From: Bacteroidota bacterium
GTDB lineage: Bacteria > Bacteroidota > Bacteroidia > Chitinophagales > Chitinophagaceae
Reading direction: 5' to 3'
Assembly (NCBI GenBank): GCA_023396345.1
Contig: JAEWWO010000305.1
Location: 1-9,916 of the forward strand
Length of the DNA stretch: 9,916 nucleotides
Positions 5,954-9,916 of this stretch are shown piece by piece; the stretch's first letter is position 1; every line of letters begins with the position of its first letter. A program made the position numbers and the translations under genes. The notes under the pieces are model-generated. The model saw only the letters and a list, made by a program, of their open reading frames with translations, was not told the origin of the DNA and ran no database searches.

Positions 5954-6976
5954 TTATGTGGACATTCTTCTGACGAGCTTTACAGGAATGGTGATATTCT
6001 TCTTTATTTTTTTTGCGGTTGATTTTTCAGATTGATTTATATAATCCGTCAATAGCTGCACAGCTTTAATTCCAAATTCATTAGGAAATTGTTCAATTGA
6101 ACTTATTGACGGGGTAGTGATGGATGTTCTTTCATCATTGGAATATCCCAGAATTTTCACCTTCTCCGGAACTGTGAAACCACGCGAGTTACAGAATTGT
6201 AAAGCTGCTATAGCCGAGGTGTCATTAGTAGCGAAAATACCATCAATAGACGCATCATTTTCAAATGCTTCACTCAAAGAATTCCATGCATTTTCAAAAG
6301 TAAGTTCATGGGTAAACATATTTTCTTTCCTGAACGCAATGTTATGTTTTTTAAGAGCCTGTTTAAATCCTGAAAATCTGTCTTTATAAATATTTGTTTG
6401 CAACGGACCCGAAATGAATAAAATATTTTTACAGCCTACTTCAATCAGATGTTTTGCTCCTTCAAATCCTCCTTGTTTATCATCTCCTACAATATTTATA
6501 GATCCTAAATCATAGTTAGGAATTCTGTCATAGAATACAATTGGTATTTTACGTTTAGTAAATATTTCAAATGGTGTAAAATCTGTAGTACGAATAGTAA
6601 CAGCCACTATAACGCCCGCAACCCTAAGTGATATGAGGGTTTCTATAGCTTTTATTTCCTGCTCCGGAGAGTCATTTGTCTGAAGTATGATTAAATTATA
6701 ACCTTTTTGAGACAATTCATTCTGAATAGAAGTAATCACCTGCGACTGAAAGTACATAGATATTTTAGGTACAATTAATCCGATGATATTTGATTTATTG
6801 CTTCTGAGAGAAGAGGCAACAGCATTAATATGATAACCCATTTTATCTGCATGAGCTTTAACTCTTTTTCTTGTTGCCTCTTTTACGCTTGTATGACCGT
6901 GAAGTGCACGGGAAACTGTAGCTACTGAAAGGTTGAGCTGTTCTGCTATTTCCACTATAGTAAAATTACCTTTCAT
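5954..6976 (-). CDS. LacI-family transcriptional repressor, probable regulator of the glucuronate operon
   Basis: The 340-residue product has the full LacI/GalR layout. The N-terminal helix-turn-helix is TIVEIAEQLNLSVATVSRAL (6-25). The hinge helix NAVASSLRS (51-59) inserts in the minor groove of the operator. A periplasmic-binding-like sugar-sensing core starts at NIIGLIVPKISMYF and contains VFYDRIP, GDDKQGG, GIFATNDTSAIAAL and a C-terminal SSIEQFP segment. Such proteins bind palindromic operators and usually release them when a pathway sugar or intermediate binds. The gene is divergent from uxuB-uxuA-uxaC across 234 bp containing two candidate operators, so control of that operon and of itself is inferred. 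The inducer is unknown; a uronate or hexonate is plausible. It converges on the ABC ATPase gene with no visible terminator between them. Confidence 0.9.
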   Translation of the reverse strand: MKGNFTIVEIAEQLNLSVATVSRALHGHTSVKEATRKRVKAHADKMGYHINAVASSLRSNKSNIIGLIVPKISMYFQSQVITSIQNELSQKGYNLIILQTNDSPEQEIKAIETLISLRVAGVIVAVTIRTTDFTPFEIFTKRKIPIVFYDRIPNYDLGSINIVGDDKQGGFEGAKHLIEVGCKNILFISGPLQTNIYKDRFSGFKQALKKHNIAFRKENMFTHELTFENAWNSLSEAFENDASIDGIFATNDTSAIAALQFCNSRGFTVPEKVKILGYSNDERTSITTPSISSIEQFPNEFGIKAVQLLTDYINQSEKSTAKKIKKNITIPVKLVRRMST

Positions 6977-6992
6977 TCTTAATAATTTAATG

Positions 6993-7013
6993 TGTAAATT
7001 TTAATTGTTTACA
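6993..7013. promoter_or_regulatory. Candidate operator of the LacI-type repressor (autoregulatory site)
   Basis: TGTAAA (6993-6998) and TTTACA (7008-7013) form a perfect 6-bp inverted repeat with 9 nt between. It lies 17 nt upstream of the repressor start and touches the predicted -7 box at 7012-7019, so binding here would block the repressor's own transcription. The right half, GTTTACA, also occurs in the palindrome at 7105-7128. The spacing is longer than in typical LacI-family operators, so this is less certain than that site. Confidence 0.4.
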
Positions 7014-7019
7014 AAAATA
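7012..7019 (-). promoter_or_regulatory. Predicted -7 element of the LacI-type repressor promoter
   Basis: On the minus strand these bases read TATTTTTG, an exact match to the Bacteroidota -7 consensus TAnnTTTG. A start about 7 nt downstream would give a leader of roughly 30 nt before the repressor ATG, a normal length. No good TTTG -33 element is seen at the expected distance, so the call rests on the -7 box and its position. Confidence 0.4.
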
Positions 7020-7104
7020 AAACTATTTCAGCTAAATAAGCTGATTATATGTATATTCTATATAGGAGAAAGTAAATTTTAGTAAATAAATAAAAAATAG
7101 TCAA

Positions 7105-7128
7105 AAAAATTTAAACGTTTACATTTTT
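7105..7128. promoter_or_regulatory. Candidate main operator: 24-bp near-perfect palindrome centred on CG
   Basis: The core TTTAAACGTTTACA (7110-7123) is centred on CG at 7116-7117, the arrangement typical of LacI/GalR operators. Symmetry extends outward through an A run (7105-7109) and a T run (7124-7128). Only the pair T7111/C7122 breaks the 24-bp palindrome. It lies about 80 bp upstream of the uxuB-like start, within the spacer shared with the divergent LacI-type gene. The uxu promoter was not located with confidence. TTTCTTTG (7163-7170) is a one-mismatch -7 candidate downstream of the palindrome, and TACATTTT (7120-7127) is another inside it. Confidence 0.6.
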
Positions 7129-7210
7129 ATCAGTAATTTTATTCCCGATAAGATAAATCTGATTTCTTTGATAAAATCGTTTAGCATTCTCAATATAAAA
7201 TAATTAAAAA

Positions 7211-8032
7211 ATGGTACAGGAAAAAAACATCTTTTCATTACAGGGAAAAGTAATCATCGTTACTGGCGGAACAGGCGTTTTGGGTTCTTCTTTTGTAAAA
7301 GCCATAGGCGAAGCCGGCGGAACTGTTGTGATAATTGATTTACATCAGGACAAAGCCGAAGCAAAGGCTGCTGAATTACAATCTTCAGGAATTGAAGCAT
7401 TAGGATTAGCGGCAAATGTACTGGAAGAAGAAGCACTTATAAAAGCCAGAGAAACCATACTGGAAAAATATGGTAAGATTGATGGTCTGGTAAATGCAGC
7501 GGGCGGCAACGTACCGGAAAGTATTATTCAACCCGATCAGGATGTTTTTGAAATGAATATTGAAGGAATGAAAAAAGCTTTGATATTAAATGTTTGGGGA
7601 ACAGTTACACCAACCAAAATTTTTGGAGAAGCAATGAAAGAAAATGGCGGAAGCATTGTAAACATTTCATCTGTAAGCTCTAAAACTGTATTAACCATGG
7701 TAATGGGTTACAGCATGGGAAAAGGTGCTATAGATGTTTACACAAGATGGTTCGCAGTTGAAGTTGCTAAACGTTATGGCGATAAAATACGCATGAACTC
7801 TATTGCCCCGGGCTTTTTCCTTACTCATCAGAATAAAGATTTATTAACCAATCCCGATGGTAGTTTAAAACAAAGATCATTAAATATTATGCATTCTACT
7901 CCTTACAACAGATTCGGCGAACCGGAAGAATTAAACGGTGCATTAATATACTTGTTGAGCGATGCATCAAAATTTGTGAATGCTGCTGAGATAGCTGTAG
8001 ATGGCGGTTTTACTAAGTTTAGCGGTGTATAA
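7211..8032 (+). CDS. uxuB: SDR-family D-mannonate oxidoreductase (fructuronate reductase)
   Basis: The 273-residue product is a classical short-chain dehydrogenase/reductase. It has the cofactor motif TGGTGVLG (18-25), NAAG (95-98) and the catalytic tetrad N127, S154, Y167 and K171 (YSMGK). D33, after the second beta strand (VVIIDLH), favours NAD(H) over NADP(H). From its place beside uxuA and uxaC it is assigned to the reversible conversion of D-fructuronate to D-mannonate in the cytoplasm. E. coli UxuB performs the same step but belongs to the unrelated long-chain polyol dehydrogenase family, so the symbol denotes role rather than orthology. An A-rich leader (TAATTAAAAA) precedes the ATG. 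It is the first gene of the operon. Specificity is inferred from context. Confidence 0.83.
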   Translation: MVQEKNIFSLQGKVIIVTGGTGVLGSSFVKAIGEAGGTVVIIDLHQDKAEAKAAELQSSGIEALGLAANVLEEEALIKARETILEKYGKIDGLVNAAGGNVPESIIQPDQDVFEMNIEGMKKALILNVWGTVTPTKIFGEAMKENGGSIVNISSVSSKTVLTMVMGYSMGKGAIDVYTRWFAVEVAKRYGDKIRMNSIAPGFFLTHQNKDLLTNPDGSLKQRSLNIMHSTPYNRFGEPEELNGALIYLLSDASKFVNAAEIAVDGGFTKFSGV

Positions 8033-8064
8033 AAAAAATTATCAATTCAAAAAAAAATTAGCAT

Positions 8065-9255
8065 ATGTCTCCTTCATACAGAAATACAGGCTATAGAATG
8101 ACGAATACCATGCGCTGGTACGGACCTAATGATCCGGTAAGTATATCAGATATCAAACAGGCAGGAAGCACAGGCGTTGTTACAGCTTTGCATCATATTC
8201 CTAATGGTGTGGCATGGACTACGGAAGAAATTAATAAAAGAATTGAACAGCTTCAGGAATATGGTTTAAGTTGGGATGTAGTGGAAAGCGTTCCCGTACA
8301 TGAAGCTATAAAAACGCAGACTGAAGGGTTTGAAGAGTATATTGAAAATTATAAAACATCCCTGAAAAATTTATCTGAATGTGGAGTAAAAATTGTCACC
8401 TATAACTTTATGCCTGTGCTGGACTGGACAAGAACCGATTTGGCGTATGAAGTAGAAGACGGAAGTAAGGCATTACGGTTTGAGCAGGCGTCATTCGTGG
8501 CTTTCGATGTTTTTATTTTAAAAAGAAAAAGTGCTGAAAAAGATTATAGTCCGGAAGATTTACAACGTGCAGAAGAAAAATTCAACTCAATGACTGAGGA
8601 TGAAAAAAAATTATTACAAAAAAATATTATAGCAGGTTTGCCCGGCAGTGAAGAGAGCTTTACTTTAGAAAATTTTCAGGAAGCATTAGATAAATATCAA
8701 AATATTGATGCAGATAAACTAAGAAGTAATCTTATATACTTTTTACAACAAATTGTTCCGGTTGCTGATGAGTATGATGTAAAGCTGGTTATTCATCCTG
8801 ATGATCCTCCGTATCCGATACTGGGGTTACCAAGGGTTGTAAGCACTGCTGGCGACATTCAGGCACTGGCAGATGCCGTTCCCTCACTGAACAATGGCTT
8901 ATGTTTTTGCACAGGTTCTTTTGGTGTGAGAAGCGACAATGATTTGCCGGCTATGGTAAAACAATTTGGAGAGAGAATTAACTTTATACATTTAAGAAGT
9001 ACTACCAGCAATGAATTCGGAGACTTTTATGAAGCCAATCATTTAGAAGGAGACGTTGACATGTATGCTGTGATTAAGGAAATAGTAAATGTAATGCAGG
9101 AAAGAAAATTATCAATTCCTGTTCGTCCTGACCACGGACATCAGATGCTGGACGATTTACATAAAAAAACAAATCCGGGATATACTGCTATCGGGCGTTT
9201 GAGAGGACTGGCAGAAATCAGAGGTCTCGAGCTGGGTATTTTAAGAAGTTTATAA
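8065..9255 (+). CDS. uxuA: Mannonate dehydratase
   Basis: The 396-residue product dehydrates D-mannonate to 2-keto-3-deoxy-D-gluconate, a metal-dependent cytoplasmic step of glucuronate breakdown. Similarity to UxuA is strong throughout: [19 protein letters not shown] (16-34), [12 protein letters not shown] (37-48), [20 protein letters not shown] (241-260), FCTGSFG (281-287), FIHLRS (307-312) and VRPDHGHQ (353-360). Candidate metal ligands are H244, C282, H309 and D356. The ATG at 8065 follows an A-rich leader and is taken as the start. M12 at 8098 (MTNTMRWYG) would give an N-terminus closer in length to E. coli UxuA and is a real alternative. The gene starts 32 nt after uxuB and ends 14 nt before uxaC, so all three should be on one message. 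Confidence 0.95.
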   Translation: MSPSYRNTGYRMTNTMRWYGPNDPVSISDIKQAGSTGVVTALHHIPNGVAWTTEEINKRIEQLQEYGLSWDVVESVPVHEAIKTQTEGFEEYIENYKTSLKNLSECGVKIVTYNFMPVLDWTRTDLAYEVEDGSKALRFEQASFVAFDVFILKRKSAEKDYSPEDLQRAEEKFNSMTEDEKKLLQKNIIAGLPGSEESFTLENFQEALDKYQNIDADKLRSNLIYFLQQIVPVADEYDVKLVIHPDDPPYPILGLPRVVSTAGDIQALADAVPSLNNGLCFCTGSFGVRSDNDLPAMVKQFGERINFIHLRSTTSNEFGDFYEANHLEGDVDMYAVIKEIVNVMQERKLSIPVRPDHGHQMLDDLHKKTNPGYTAIGRLRGLAEIRGLELGILRSL

Positions 9256-9269
9256 ACAAATACAGAATA

Positions 9270-9916
9270 ATGGCTGATTATATATTTCATGATAATTTTC
9301 TGCTTACAAATAAAGCTGCGGTAAATCTCTATCATAGTTACGCAAAGGATTTACCCATTGTAGATTATCATAATCATTTACCTCCGGCAGAAATTGCAGA
9401 AAATAAAAAATATACAAACCTTACGGATATCTGGTTGAGAGGCGATCATTATAAATGGCGCGCTATGCGTACATTAGGTATTAACGAAGAATTTATTACA
9501 GGCAGCAAATCTGATGAAGAAAAGTTTATGGCATGGGCTACCTGCGTACCTCAACTATTGAGAAACCCTTTGTTTCACTGGACGCATCTTGAACTGAAAA
9601 ATCCATTTGGTATTCAGGAATATCTGAATAATGATTCTGCTGAAAAAATATATGAAAGAGCAGGAGATTTATTGCAACAGGATAATTTTTCTACACAGGG
9701 ATTACTACAACATTTTAAGGTAGTTTATGCCTGCACAACCGATGACCCGACAGACGATTTAAAACATCATAAAGCTATTGCTGAAAATAATCTTTATACT
9801 AAAGTAGCTCCGGGATTCAGGCCTGATAAGGTTTTTGCCATTCATGATAAAAAGAGTTTTACTTTATATATTCAGCATTTATCTGATGCATCCGGCATTA
9901 CAGTAAAAGATTTTGA
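9270..9916 (+). CDS. uxaC: Glucuronate (uronate) isomerase, N-terminal 215 residues (runs off the window)
   Basis: The frame from ATG 9270 is open to the window edge without a stop. It covers a little under half of a UxaC protein of about 470 residues. UxaC interconverts D-glucuronate and D-fructuronate (and D-galacturonate and D-tagaturonate) in the cytoplasm and belongs to the amidohydrolase superfamily. The metal-binding signature IVDYHNHLPP holds H34 and H36. Further UxaC hallmarks are LTDIWLRGDHYKWRAMRTLG, RNPLFHWTHLEL and CTTDDPTDDL. It lies 14 nt after uxuA, making it the third gene of the operon, although it catalyses the first step. No break is visible in the part present. Confidence 0.94.
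   Translation, partial: MADYIFHDNFLLTNKAAVNLYHSYAKDLPIVDYHNHLPPAEIAENKKYTNLTDIWLRGDHYKWRAMRTLGINEEFITGSKSDEEKFMAWATCVPQLLRNPLFHWTHLELKNPFGIQEYLNNDSAEKIYERAGDLLQQDNFSTQGLLQHFKVVYACTTDDPTDDLKHHKAIAENNLYTKVAPGFRPDKVFAIHDKKSFTLYIQHLSDASGITVKDF

Noticed and set aside
1..9916. A hidden defence system, prophage, transposon or CRISPR array.
   Set aside because: I saw no spaced direct repeats, transposase or integrase, restriction or toxin genes, and no tRNA-like cloverleaf. The genes present are metabolic, envelope and transport functions.

Overview
The window looks like chromosomal DNA of a Bacteroidota, probably a Chitinophagaceae or Sphingobacteriia-type relative. This is judged from sequence recognition only. 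Pointers are the AT-rich composition, A-rich leaders in place of strong Shine-Dalgarno sites, a TonB protein with the Bacteroidota-style N-terminus (LDILFQNKNKAYGAYNLRR), a sirtuin without zinc cysteines, an SDR-type fructuronate reductase, and a TAnnTTTG-type promoter element.

Layout. 1-109: end of an OsmC-like gene (+). 122-1300: a MetZ-type O-succinylhomoserine sulfhydrylase (+) with a TTG start. 1297-3399 (-): a PBP4-type D-Ala-D-Ala carboxypeptidase followed 6 nt later by an NAD-dependent sirtuin deacylase. The sirtuin converges on metZ; the two stop codons overlap in TTAA, inside a hairpin. 3400-3707: AT-rich spacer. 3708-5093 (+): an ExbD-like gene with an apparent -1 frameshift, then a TonB energy transducer and a strong hairpin terminator. 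5182-5943 (+): an ABC ATPase with no permease beside it. 5954-6976 (-): a LacI-family repressor. 7211-9916 (+): uxuB-like SDR, uxuA and the first 215 codons of uxaC, running off the right edge.

How the genes fit together. The clearest unit is the right-hand third, a glucuronate catabolic operon. UxaC isomerises D-glucuronate to D-fructuronate, the SDR reduces it to D-mannonate, and UxuA dehydrates that to 2-keto-3-deoxygluconate. The divergent LacI-type repressor is the obvious candidate regulator. The 234-bp divergent spacer holds two sites sharing GTTTACA: one in a long near-perfect palindrome, the other an inverted repeat touching the repressor's own predicted -7 box. The exbD-tonB pair would energise outer-membrane TonB-dependent uptake, but exbD appears broken or recoded and no exbB partner is present.

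I found no mobile element, CRISPR array, tRNA or rRNA, and no convincing undescribed multi-gene system. The items most worth checking are the exbD frameshift, the repressor's operators, the zinc-less sirtuin paired with a PBP4 gene, and the ABC ATPase lacking its permease.
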